This document shows positions 8,473-16,661 of a DNA stretch of 39,002 nt, one piece after another (position 1 is the stretch's first letter; each line of letters starts with the position of its first letter). The notes below the pieces were generated by a model that searched no databases, had not been told where the DNA came from, and saw nothing but the letters and a program-made list of their open reading frames with translations. The DNA is from Burkholderiales bacterium (lineage in GTDB: Bacteria; Pseudomonadota; Gammaproteobacteria; Burkholderiales; Burkholderiaceae_C): assembly GCA_006227825.1 (NCBI GenBank), contig SBFS01000043.1, positions 1 to 39,002 of the forward strand, written 5' to 3'. The position numbers and the translations under genes are program-made.

Positions 8473-10542
8473 TCAGTCGGCGGCGGGAGTCGCAGCGCCC
8501 TCGGTGGCGGCTTCCTCGACATCGATCGCCAGGTGCAGGGGGGCGGAGAGGGTGTCGTCGTCGCCTTCCTCGCCTTCCTCTCCATCGCCAGCGGCATCGG
8601 GCGGCAGGTCCGCCTGCAGGTCCAGTCGCTCGACCACGGTGCCCGAGACATCGAGGGCGATCTCGTCGATGGCACCCAGCCGCACCCGCACATGGGCGCC
8701 GCGAGGCAGTCCCTCGGCCCCGAGCACCGGCAGCACCAGCGGCAGCATGTCGGCACGCACCAGGTTGTCGCGGACCAGGGTGGCGGTGAGCTCGCCGATC
8801 CGCTCCTGGTGCAGGTAGCGCAGGGTCCAGAAGCGCTCCATGCCGCTCTGGAATGCGCCGTAGGCGCTGTAGGCCGCATCGAAGGCGCTGAGCACCGACA
8901 GCAGGCTGGCGTCCTTGGGCTTGAACGGGGCGGCCAGGGCCGCGGTCTTGCCAAAGCGTGCGCAGGCAATGATCTGCCACTGGTTCACCAGGTCCACGTA
9001 ACGGCGCAGCGGCGACGTGCTCCAGGCGTAGCAGCGCACGCCGATGCCGGCATGAGGCTGGGCGCGGGTGCCCATGCGCACCTTCACGCCGGGCGACAGG
9101 CTGGCCTGGCTGCGGTAGATGCCGGGTACGCCACAGTCGGCCAGCCATTGGCCCCAGGTGCTGTTGGCCAGGATCATGGCCTCGGCCACCATCAGGTCCA
9201 GCGGCTCGCCCCGGCGGCGGGTGCCGATGTGCACGGTCTCGCTGCCGTCGGGCTGCTCGCCCTTGACGCCTTCGAGGCGGAAGCTGTAGTCCGGCCGGGT
9301 GAAGGTCTCGGGCTTGCCACGCACCTGTTCACGCCCCGCCTTCAGGTGCAGCGCCAGGCGGTGCAGGAAGCCCAGGGTGGGGCGCAGGTGCTCGACCTCG
9401 ACCGGCGCCGCCGGCGCCGCCGGCGCGCCGGCCAGCCAGTCGGTGGTGATGATGTCGTCGAGGCGGTCATGCCGGAGGTTGCAGGCAATGGGCACACGCT
9501 CGAGCACGGTCCGGCTGTCGATGACCTGCAGGCTGGCCTCGTCGATGCGAAGGTACAGCGAGACGGCAGGGCAGTCGCGACCGGCTTCGAGCGTGCAGGC
9601 CTGGACCACCGCGTCGGGCAGCATGGTGATCTTGTGGCCCGGCATGTAGACCGTGGACAGGCGCTGGCGCGCCACCTGGTCGAGCGGATCGTCGGGCCGG
9701 ATCGCCAGCCCCGGGGCGGCGATGTGGATGCCCAGCGTGACCGTCCCCGTACCCAGGCCCTGCAGCGACAGGGCGTCGTCAATCTCCGTGGTGTGGGAGT
9801 CGTCGATCGAGAACGCCTGAACCGGGGCCAGCGGCAGCTCCTCGTCGATGACGGGTGCCGGCAGCGGCGGGAAGCCCGTGCCCCTGGGGAACTGGTCGAA
9901 CAGGAAGCGCTGCCAGTGGAACTCGTAGGCGCTGGTGATGGCTCCGGCGCGCTCCAGCAGGGCCAGCGGCGCCAGCCTGCCCTGCCGCGAGGCTTCGACC
10001 ACCGCCTTGTACTCGGGTGCGTTCTTGTCGGGCCGGAACAGGATGCGGTAGAGCTGCTCGCGCACCTCGGGGGGGCACCTGCCTGCCAGCAGCTCGCCAG
10101 CCCAGGTGTCGATGCGGGCCTGGACCTGCTTCTTTTTCTCGATCGCGGCCAGCGCCTGGGCCAGGATGTCCGGCGGGGCCTTGCGGAAACGCCCCTTGCC
10201 GGCGCGCCGGAAATAGTGCGGGGCGCCGTGCAGGCAGATCATCGCCGCCACCAGCTGCTCGGTGCCGGCCTGCGGGCTGAAATACTCGCGCGCCAGTTCC
10301 TCGAAACCGAAATCCTCTTCCGGTGCGAACTCGTAGGCCAGGTCCAGCTCCATGGTCCCGGCCAGCGCGGCGGCTGCGGGCATCAGTTGGGCCGGGGCCG
10401 GCTTCTCGAAGCGCAGCAGCACGTGGGCAGACTTGACCTTGAGCCGTTTGCCGGAGTCCAGCTCCACCTGCAGGGAGCTTTCGGCTTCGGACAGGAGGCG
10501 ACCGGTCTGCAGCTTGCCGGCCTCGTCGAACAGGATGTACAT
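8473..10542 (-). CDS. RNB-domain exoribonuclease (RNase II/VacB family)
   Basis: RNB catalytic block FSIDDSHTTEIDDALS; CYAWSTSPLRRYVDLVNQWQI. Confidence 0.93.
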   Translation of the reverse strand: MYILFDEAGKLQTGRLLSEAESSLQVELDSGKRLKVKSAHVLLRFEKPAPAQLMPAAAALAGTMELDLAYEFAPEEDFGFEELAREYFSPQAGTEQLVAAMICLHGAPHYFRRAGKGRFRKAPPDILAQALAAIEKKKQVQARIDTWAGELLAGRCPPEVREQLYRILFRPDKNAPEYKAVVEASRQGRLAPLALLERAGAITSAYEFHWQRFLFDQFPRGTGFPPLPAPVIDEELPLAPVQAFSIDDSHTTEIDDALSLQGLGTGTVTLGIHIAAPGLAIRPDDPLDQVARQRLSTVYMPGHKITMLPDAVVQACTLEAGRDCPAVSLYLRIDEASLQVIDSRTVLERVPIACNLRHDRLDDIITTDWLAGAPAAPAAPVEVEHLRPTLGFLHRLALHLKAGREQVRGKPETFTRPDYSFRLEGVKGEQPDGSETVHIGTRRRGEPLDLMVAEAMILANSTWGQWLADCGVPGIYRSQASLSPGVKVRMGTRAQPHAGIGVRCYAWSTSPLRRYVDLVNQWQIIACARFGKTAALAAPFKPKDASLLSVLSAFDAAYSAYGAFQSGMERFWTLRYLHQERIGELTATLVRDNLVRADMLPLVLPVLGAEGLPRGAHVRVRLGAIDEIALDVSGTVVERLDLQADLPPDAAGDGEEGEEGDDDTLSAPLHLAIDVEEAATEGAATPAAD

Positions 10543-10596
10543 GGCACCGATTGTCCCACGTGGCGCCCGGGTGGCCCGGGTCCGCCCCCGGCCGGA

Positions 10597-11226
10597 TCAG
10601 CCTTGCAGCCGCAGGAAGTCCAGCAGGCGCCCCAGGTGCTGCGGGAAGTCGCTGATCGCGTGGTCGGAGCCGGGCAGCACATGCAGCTCGCCGCCCTGGC
10701 AGAAGTCCTGCATCTCCCGCCAGTCCAGCACCTCGTCGCCCTGGGCGATCAGGGCGAACTGCAGTTGAGGGCCGACGGGCCCGCGGCGGGCCATGCCGGC
10801 GATTTCGTCCTCCATCTGCTGCAGTTGCGCCACGAAGCGCGGCTCGAAGAAGAAGCGCTCCTGCGGGTCGTGCCAGGCCGTCTGCTCGCCGATGTGGCGG
10901 GCCAGGTCCCGGGCGGGGTGCACGGCCGGGTTCAGCAGGGCGCGCTTCCACCCGCGCGAGAGCCCGAGATGCCGCGCATAGAAGCCGCCCAGGGAGGATC
11001 CGATCACGGCCGAACGTTCCTGCGGCCAGCCGGCCGTGCCTTCGCGCACCAGGCTCATCGCCTCGGCCGGCGAGGGGGGCAGCTGGGGACACCACCACAG
11101 CACGCCGGGGTGGTCGCGCGCGACCCGCTCGGCCACCAGTCGGGCCTTGACCGACCGCGGCGACGAGCGGAAGCCGTGCAGGTAGAGCAGGTGGGTGATG
11201 CCGGGCGGGGTGAGGCCTTCGTTCAT
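10597..11226 (-). CDS. YqiA-like esterase / alpha-beta hydrolase
   Basis: THLLYLHGFRSSPRSVKA, nucleophile elbow IGSSLGG; start at MNEGLTPPGITHLLYLHGF (ATG 11226). Confidence 0.88.
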   Translation of the reverse strand: MNEGLTPPGITHLLYLHGFRSSPRSVKARLVAERVARDHPGVLWWCPQLPPSPAEAMSLVREGTAGWPQERSAVIGSSLGGFYARHLGLSRGWKRALLNPAVHPARDLARHIGEQTAWHDPQERFFFEPRFVAQLQQMEDEIAGMARRGPVGPQLQFALIAQGDEVLDWREMQDFCQGGELHVLPGSDHAISDFPQHLGRLLDFLRLQG

Positions 11227-11298
11227 GGGCAGAGTATGCCGCCGGCGACGGCCGCCCCTGGCGGATGGAGCCCTCACGGCAGGGGATAATGGCAGGCC

Positions 11299-12453
11299 AT
11301 GGCCGCCGTGATCGAGAAACCCCGCCTGCTGCAGCGTCTGGCCCCGGTGTTCCGGGGTTTCGACGGGCCGCTGGCGCTGGCCATCGTGATCCTGGCCTGC
11401 ATCGGCCTGGTGACCATGTACTCGGTCGGCTTCGATCACGGCACGCGATTTTCCAGCCACGGGCGCAACATGGTGGTGGCGGCGCTGGTGCTGTTCCTGG
11501 TCGCCCAGGTGCCGCCGCAGCGGCTGATGTCGCTGGCCCTGCCGATGTACCTGATCGCCGTGCTGCTGCTGTTCGGTGTCGAGCTGTTCGGCATCGAGCG
11601 CAAGGGCTCCCAGCGCTGGCTCGACCTGGGGGTCGTGATCCAGCCCAGCGAGCTGATGAAGATCGCCATGCCGCTGATGCTGGCCTGGTGGTTCCAGCAA
11701 AGGGAGGGTCAGCTCAAGCCGCTCGATTTCGGTGTGGCGCTCGTCCTGCTGGCGCTGCCCGCGGCGCTCATCCTCAAGCAGCCGGACCTGGGCACCACGC
11801 TGCTGGTGCTCGCCTCGGGCCTGTTCGTGATCTTCTTTGCCGGCCTGAGCTGGAAGCTGATCCTGCCACCGCTGGTCATCGCGGTCGCCGGCGTCGTCAC
11901 CCTCATCGCCATGGAAGACCGGTGGTGCGCGCCGGGCGTCGACTGGAAGATCCTGCACGAGTACCAGAAGACGCGTGTGTGCACCTTGCTGGATCCGTTC
12001 CAGGATCCGCTGGGCAAGGGCTTCCACATCATCCAGGGCATGATCGCCATCGGCTCGGGGGGGGTCTGGGGCAAGGGCTTCATGCAGGGCACCCAGACCC
12101 ATCTGGAGTTCATCCCCGAGCGGACGACCGACTTCATCTATGCCGCCTTTGCCGAGGAATTCGGCCTCGTGGGCGCCGTCGTCCTGATGCTGGCCTTCGT
12201 GTTCCTGATCCTGCGCGGGCTGGCCATCGCGCTGGATGCGCCGACCCTGTTCACCCGGCTGCTGGCCGGCGCCATGACGCTCAACATCTTTGTCTACGCC
12301 TTCGTCAACATGGGCATGGTCAGCGGCATCCTGCCCGTGGTGGGGGTGCCGCTGCCCTTCGTCAGCTACGGCGGCACCGCCATGGTGACCCTGGGTGTCG
12401 GCCTGGGCATCCTGATGGCCATCGGGCGTTCGAAGCGGCTCATGCAGACATGA
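11299..12453 (+). CDS. rodA: Rod shape-determining SEDS protein RodA/MrdB
   Basis: SEDS family text: GSQRWLDLGVVIQPSELMKIAMPLMLAWW, ERTTDFIYAAFAEEFGLVGA, LPFVSYGGTAMV. Confidence 0.96.
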   Translation: MAAVIEKPRLLQRLAPVFRGFDGPLALAIVILACIGLVTMYSVGFDHGTRFSSHGRNMVVAALVLFLVAQVPPQRLMSLALPMYLIAVLLLFGVELFGIERKGSQRWLDLGVVIQPSELMKIAMPLMLAWWFQQREGQLKPLDFGVALVLLALPAALILKQPDLGTTLLVLASGLFVIFFAGLSWKLILPPLVIAVAGVVTLIAMEDRWCAPGVDWKILHEYQKTRVCTLLDPFQDPLGKGFHIIQGMIAIGSGGVWGKGFMQGTQTHLEFIPERTTDFIYAAFAEEFGLVGAVVLMLAFVFLILRGLAIALDAPTLFTRLLAGAMTLNIFVYAFVNMGMVSGILPVVGVPLPFVSYGGTAMVTLGVGLGILMAIGRSKRLMQT

Positions 12454-13358
12454 ACCCTCCTCCCGCCTCTGTCGTGGCCGTGGTCGGGGCCGGCAACATG
12501 GGCGGCGCCATGGTGGCCCGCCTGCGCGCGCTCGGCCACCCGGTGGCCGTGTGCGACATCGACCCGGTGCGTCAGCGCGAAGCGGCCCGGCTGGGCGCCC
12601 GGGTGGTGGACACGCCCGCTGCCGCGGCACAGGCCCTGGACAGGACAGGCCTGCTGATCGTCTGCGTGGTCGACGCCATCCAGAGCGAGGACGTGCTGTT
12701 CGGCACCGACGGGGCGGCGGCCCGGCTGTCGGCCGGACAGGACGTGATGCTGTGTCCCACCATCGCCCCCGAGGATGTCGAGCGGCTGACCGCGCGCCTG
12801 GCCGAAACCGGCATCGGGTGCATCGACGCGCCCATGTCGGGCGGTCCGGCGCGCGCGCGCGAGGGCAGCATGAGCCTGATGCTGGCCGCTCCCGCACCGG
12901 TGCTCGATCGTCGCCGGGCCCTGCTGTCGCAGCTCTCGAGCCGCCTGTTCGAGCTCAGCGGGCACCCCGGCGACGGGGCGCGAACCAAGCTGGTCAACAA
13001 CCTGCTGGCCGGCATCAACCTGGTCGGGGCTGCCGAGGTGCTGGCCCTGGCCGAGCGGCTCGGACTGGACGCCGGCCGGACCCTGGACGTGATCGAACAG
13101 TCCAGCGGCCAGAGCTGGATCGGTTCGGACCGCATGCGCAGGGCCATCGCGGGGGACCTGCAGCCGCGCGCCCACGTCACCTTGCTCGAGAAGGACACCC
13201 GGCTGGCGGTCGAGGCGGCTGCGCGCGCCGGTTTCCAGGGGCCGCTGGGCGGGCATGCAGCCCGGGTGTTCGCCCAGGCGCACGCCGCCGGCATGGCGGA
13301 CCTGGACGATGCAGCCCTGCTGCAGTTGCTGCGCCAGACGGGTGCGGACGCGAGATGA
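12450..13358 (+). CDS. NAD(P)-binding 3-hydroxyisobutyrate/beta-hydroxyacid dehydrogenase family protein
   Basis: VVAVVGAGNMGGAMVARLRALGHPVAVCD, IDAPMSGGPARAREG; ATGA overlap with the rodA stop. Confidence 0.88.
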   Translation: MNPPPASVVAVVGAGNMGGAMVARLRALGHPVAVCDIDPVRQREAARLGARVVDTPAAAAQALDRTGLLIVCVVDAIQSEDVLFGTDGAAARLSAGQDVMLCPTIAPEDVERLTARLAETGIGCIDAPMSGGPARAREGSMSLMLAAPAPVLDRRRALLSQLSSRLFELSGHPGDGARTKLVNNLLAGINLVGAAEVLALAERLGLDAGRTLDVIEQSSGQSWIGSDRMRRAIAGDLQPRAHVTLLEKDTRLAVEAAARAGFQGPLGGHAARVFAQAHAAGMADLDDAALLQLLRQTGADAR

Positions 13359-13401
13359 CCCGGGCTGTGCACCGCCGCCAGTACGTCCCTACAATCCGGG
13401 C

Positions 13402-14862
13402 ATGATCGCGCGCGAACCCACCCTGGCCCGACTGGCCATCGCCGAGCAATGCCTGCTCGAGCCCTACGGACTGAACCCCGCCCTGCTGCGCCGGGCCCTG
13501 GGCGAGATCCTCTCGCACGGCGTGGACGACGCGGACCTGTACTTCCAGACGACCCGCAGCGAGGGCTGGAGCCTGGAGGAAGGCATCGTCAAGACCGGCA
13601 GCTTCAGCATTGACCAGGGCGTGGGTGTGCGCGCGGTCAGCGGCGAGAAGACCGCCTTTGCCTACTCGGACGACCTGTCCTGGAGTTCCCTGCAGGATGC
13701 CGCCCACACGGTGCGGACGATTTCGGGCCTGGGGCAGAGCCGGCGCGTGCGTGTGCCGGCCGCCAGGGTGTCGCGCTCGCGCTCCCTGTACCCCGGCATC
13801 GACCCCATCGGTTCGCTCGACAGCCAGACCAAGGTGGCCCTGCTCGAGAAGGTGGAGCGGCTGGCCAAGGCGGCCGACCCGCGCATCGTCCAGGTCATGG
13901 CCGGCCTGGCGGCCGAGCACGACGTGGTGCTGGTGGCGCGCGCCGATGGCACCCTGGCGGCCGACGTGCGGCCGCTGGTGCGGCTGTCGGTCACCGTCAT
14001 CGCCGAGCACAAGGGGCGCCGCGAGGTCGGTTCGTCCGGCGGGGGGGGCCGCTTCGGTCTTGCCTATTTCGACGACGCGATGGTTCAGACCTACGTCGGC
14101 GAGGCGGTCTCGGCGGCCCTGACCAACCTCGAGGCGCGTCCGGCGCCGGCGGGCGAGATGACCGTGGTGCTCGGACCGGGTTGGCCGGGGGTGCTGCTGC
14201 ACGAAGCCGTCGGGCACGGACTCGAGGGCGACTTCAACCGCAAGGGCTCCAGCGCCTTTGCCGGCCGCATCGGCCAGCGTGTCGCCGCCCGGGGCGTGAC
14301 GGTGCTGGACGACGGGACCATCGCCGACCGGCGGGGCTCGCTCAACGTGGATGACGAAGGGCACGCGACGCAGAAGAACGTGCTGATCGAGGACGGCATC
14401 CTGCGCGGCTACATCCAGGACACCCTCAACGCCCGCCTGATGGGCGTGCAGCCGACCGGCAACGGCCGGCGCGAGAGCTACGCCCATCTGCCGATGCCGC
14501 GCATGACCAACACCTACATGCTGGGCGGCGAACACGCGCCCGAAGAGATCGTCGCCAGCATCAGGAGGGGCCTGTACGCCACCAATTTCGGTGGCGGGCA
14601 GGTCGACATCACCAGCGGCAAGTTCGTCTTCTCCGCCAGCCAGGCCTGGTGGGTCGAGAACGGCCGCATCCAGTACCCGGTCAAGGGCGCGACCATCATC
14701 GGCAACGGCCCCGATGCGCTGACCCGGGTCGGCATGATCGGCAACGACCTGAAGCTCGACAGCGGCGTCGGCACCTGCGGCAAGGAGGGCCAGAGTGTCC
14801 CGGTGGGCGTTGGCCAGCCGACCCTGCGGATCGACGGCCTGACCGTGGGTGGCACGGCCTGA
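13402..14862 (+). CDS. tldD: Metalloprotease TldD
   Basis: HEAVGHGLEGDFNRKGSSAFAGRIGQRVA, GKFVFSASQAWWVENG, GTCGKEGQSVPVGVGQPTLRID; start at MIAREPTLARLAIAEQ. Confidence 0.96.
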   Translation: MIAREPTLARLAIAEQCLLEPYGLNPALLRRALGEILSHGVDDADLYFQTTRSEGWSLEEGIVKTGSFSIDQGVGVRAVSGEKTAFAYSDDLSWSSLQDAAHTVRTISGLGQSRRVRVPAARVSRSRSLYPGIDPIGSLDSQTKVALLEKVERLAKAADPRIVQVMAGLAAEHDVVLVARADGTLAADVRPLVRLSVTVIAEHKGRREVGSSGGGGRFGLAYFDDAMVQTYVGEAVSAALTNLEARPAPAGEMTVVLGPGWPGVLLHEAVGHGLEGDFNRKGSSAFAGRIGQRVAARGVTVLDDGTIADRRGSLNVDDEGHATQKNVLIEDGILRGYIQDTLNARLMGVQPTGNGRRESYAHLPMPRMTNTYMLGGEHAPEEIVASIRRGLYATNFGGGQVDITSGKFVFSASQAWWVENGRIQYPVKGATIIGNGPDALTRVGMIGNDLKLDSGVGTCGKEGQSVPVGVGQPTLRIDGLTVGGTA

Positions 14863-14899
14863 CGACGGCTGCGTAAGACTGCTGTCATGTCGTCTGTGC

Positions 14900-14905
14900 T
14901 ACATT
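14900..14905 (+). promoter_or_regulatory. Candidate -10 element (TACATT) for the aroG leader transcript
   Basis: TACATT ends 8 nt before the leader-peptide ATG; no clear -35 and no Shine-Dalgarno. Confidence 0.45.
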
Positions 14906-14913
14906 CGCGACTT

Positions 14914-14988
14914 ATGCGCAAGCCCGTCGCCTTCTTTTTTGGCTACTTTTGGTTCTCTGTCCCCGGCGGACGAGAGGCGAGGCTGTAG
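14914..14988 (+). CDS. Aromatic leader peptide upstream of aroG (24 aa, MRKPVAFFFGYFWFSVPGGREARL)
   Basis: Read directly: atg cgc aag ccc gtc gcc ttc ttt ttt ggc tac ttt tgg ttc tct gtc ccc ggc gga cga gag gcg agg ctg tag. Seven of eight consecutive codons are aromatic (FFFGYFWF); a terminator and aroG follow. Too short for the ORF track. Confidence 0.85.
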   Translation: MRKPVAFFFGYFWFSVPGGREARL

Positions 14989-15006
14989 TCGCATCACCAG
15001 ATCTCG

Positions 15007-15041
15007 AAAAACCGCCGGCGCCACAAGCCCGGCGGTTTTTT
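15007..15041 (+). terminator. Rho-independent terminator in the aroG leader
   Basis: aaaaaCCGCCGG-cgccacaagc-CCGGCGGtttttt: 7 G/C pairs, A/U extension, U tract; 52 nt before the aroG ATG. Confidence 0.9.
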
Positions 15042-15093
15042 CTTGTGCCCATCACATTCCCGACCCCTTTCACCGCAGCTTCAGGAGCAACCG

Positions 15094-16221
15094 ATGAACG
15101 CCAAAGCCGTCCCCGCCAGCAGCGATGCCTGGCATGCCCGTCCCGTCGACAAGACCAGCGAAACCGACGACGAACGCATCAAGGACATCACCGTGCTGCC
15201 GCCTCCCGAGCATCTGATCCGCTTCTTCCCCATCGGCGGCACGCCGGTGGAGGCCCTGATCGGGCAGACCCGCCAGCGCATCCACCGCATCCTGCACGGC
15301 CAGGACGACCGCCTGCTGGTCATCATCGGGCCCTGCTCCATCCACGACCCGGCCGCTGCCCTGGACTACGCACGCCGGCTGCTGCCGCTGCGGCAGAAGT
15401 ACGCCGACACGCTGGAGATCGTCATGCGGGTCTACTTCGAGAAGCCGCGCACCACGGTGGGCTGGAAGGGGTTGATCAACGATCCCTATCTGGATGGCAG
15501 CTTCCGCATCGACGAGGGCCTGCGCATGGCGCGCCAGTTGCTGATCGAGATCAATCGCCTGGGCCTGCCGGCGGGCAGCGAGTTCCTCGACGTCATCTCC
15601 CCTCAGTACATCGGCGATCTCATTGCCTGGGGTGCCATCGGTGCCCGCACGACAGAGAGCCAGGTCCACCGCGAACTGGCCTCGGGCCTGTCGGCGCCGA
15701 TCGGCTTCAAGAACGGCACCGACGGCAACATCCGGATCGCCACCGACGCCATCCAGGCTGCCGCCCGCGGACACCACTTCCTGTCCGTGCACAAGAACGG
15801 TCAGGTGGCCATCGTGCAGACCAAGGGCAACAAGGACTGCCATGTGATCCTGCGGGGCGGCAAGACGCCCAACTACGACGCGCAGCATGTGGCCGCAGCG
15901 GTCCAGGAACTGGAGGCGGCCAAGCTGCCGCCCCGCCTGATGGTCGACTGCAGCCATGCCAACAGCAGCAAGCAGCACGAGAAGCAGCTGGATGTGGCAC
16001 GCGACATCGCCGGACAGATCGCCTCGGGTTCGCGCAGCATCTTCGGCGTGATGATCGAGAGCCACATCGAGGCCGGTGCCCAGAAGTTCACCCCGGGCAA
16101 GGACGATGTGTCCCGCCTGGAGTACGGCAAGAGCATCACCGATGCCTGCCTGGGCTGGAGCGATTCGTTGCAGGCGCTGGACATGCTGGCGCAGTCGGTC
16201 GGTCAGCGCCGCCGGGGCTGA
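15094..16221 (+). CDS. aroG: 3-deoxy-7-phosphoheptulonate (DAHP) synthase, AroG/AroF/AroH class
   Basis: VIIGPCSIHDPAAALDYARRL, RVYFEKPRTTVGWKGLINDPYLDGSF, MVDCSHANSSK; AGGAG Shine-Dalgarno at 15083-15087. Confidence 0.97.
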   Translation: MNAKAVPASSDAWHARPVDKTSETDDERIKDITVLPPPEHLIRFFPIGGTPVEALIGQTRQRIHRILHGQDDRLLVIIGPCSIHDPAAALDYARRLLPLRQKYADTLEIVMRVYFEKPRTTVGWKGLINDPYLDGSFRIDEGLRMARQLLIEINRLGLPAGSEFLDVISPQYIGDLIAWGAIGARTTESQVHRELASGLSAPIGFKNGTDGNIRIATDAIQAAARGHHFLSVHKNGQVAIVQTKGNKDCHVILRGGKTPNYDAQHVAAAVQELEAAKLPPRLMVDCSHANSSKQHEKQLDVARDIAGQIASGSRSIFGVMIESHIEAGAQKFTPGKDDVSRLEYGKSITDACLGWSDSLQALDMLAQSVGQRRRG

Positions 16222-16337
16222 GCGCGTGCCGCCTGGCCGCAGAGCGAAGCGGACGTCCGGATGTGGCTGGGCTACACTCGTTGCCGCCGGTCCGGGGCCG
16301 GCACGCCTGCCGGTCCGTACAGCGAGGAGAAACCCAC

Positions 16338-16661
16338 ATGCAGAGTCAAGTCACCGTGAACTGGGGTGACCCCTTGAGCAGCTACGCCTTCGACCTGGAC
16401 GAGGTGCAGCCCATGCCGCACGAAGCGGCGCGCCAGTGGCTGGACGAGCAGTTCAGCTTCATGGGCTGCGAGCCGATCCGGCCCACCGGGAAGGTGCTGA
16501 CGGCCGACAAGATCCTGGCGGTTGCCGAAGCGGCCGGGCGGGAGCGTTTTCGCGACGAAAGGCACCGCGCCTGGGCCATGGCCTTCTCGCGCGCCGTGAG
16601 CGCGGCGCTGGCCAAGCCGGTGGTGACGATCGACGTGCCCGGCCAGTCCATCACCTACTGA
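16338..16661 (+). CDS. Hypothetical protein (107 aa)
   Basis: ATG at 16338 preceded by GAGGAG; ORF frame 14949..16661; 3' end overlaps the convergent mpl by 7 bp. Confidence 0.75.
   Translation: MQSQVTVNWGDPLSSYAFDLDEVQPMPHEAARQWLDEQFSFMGCEPIRPTGKVLTADKILAVAEAAGRERFRDERHRAWAMAFSRAVSAALAKPVVTIDVPGQSITY

Larger units (their letters stand above)
14914..15041 (+). promoter_or_regulatory. Candidate ribosome-mediated transcription attenuator of aroG
   Basis: Leader ORF plus alternative pairings: CCGGCGG(A)CGAGA 14963-14975 with TCTCG(AAAAA)CCGCCGG 15002-15018 (antiterminator), versus AAAAACCGCCGG 15007-15018 with CCGGCGGTTTTTT 15029-15041 (terminator). Confidence 0.82.

Noticed and set aside
9400-9430. 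GCCGGC/GCC microsatellite in the RNB gene as a regulatory repeat
   Set aside because: Short in-frame APAAPA linker; ordinary low-complexity coding sequence.
8269-11289. 1006-aa plus-strand ORF opposite the RNB RNase and esterase
   Set aside because: Antisense shadow ORF; no domain.
14949-16337. Long upstream part of the +3 frame ORF 14949..16661 as one 570-aa protein
   Set aside because: Most of it is an out-of-frame shadow of aroG; only the 3' part from the ATG at 16338 has a Shine-Dalgarno and coding character.
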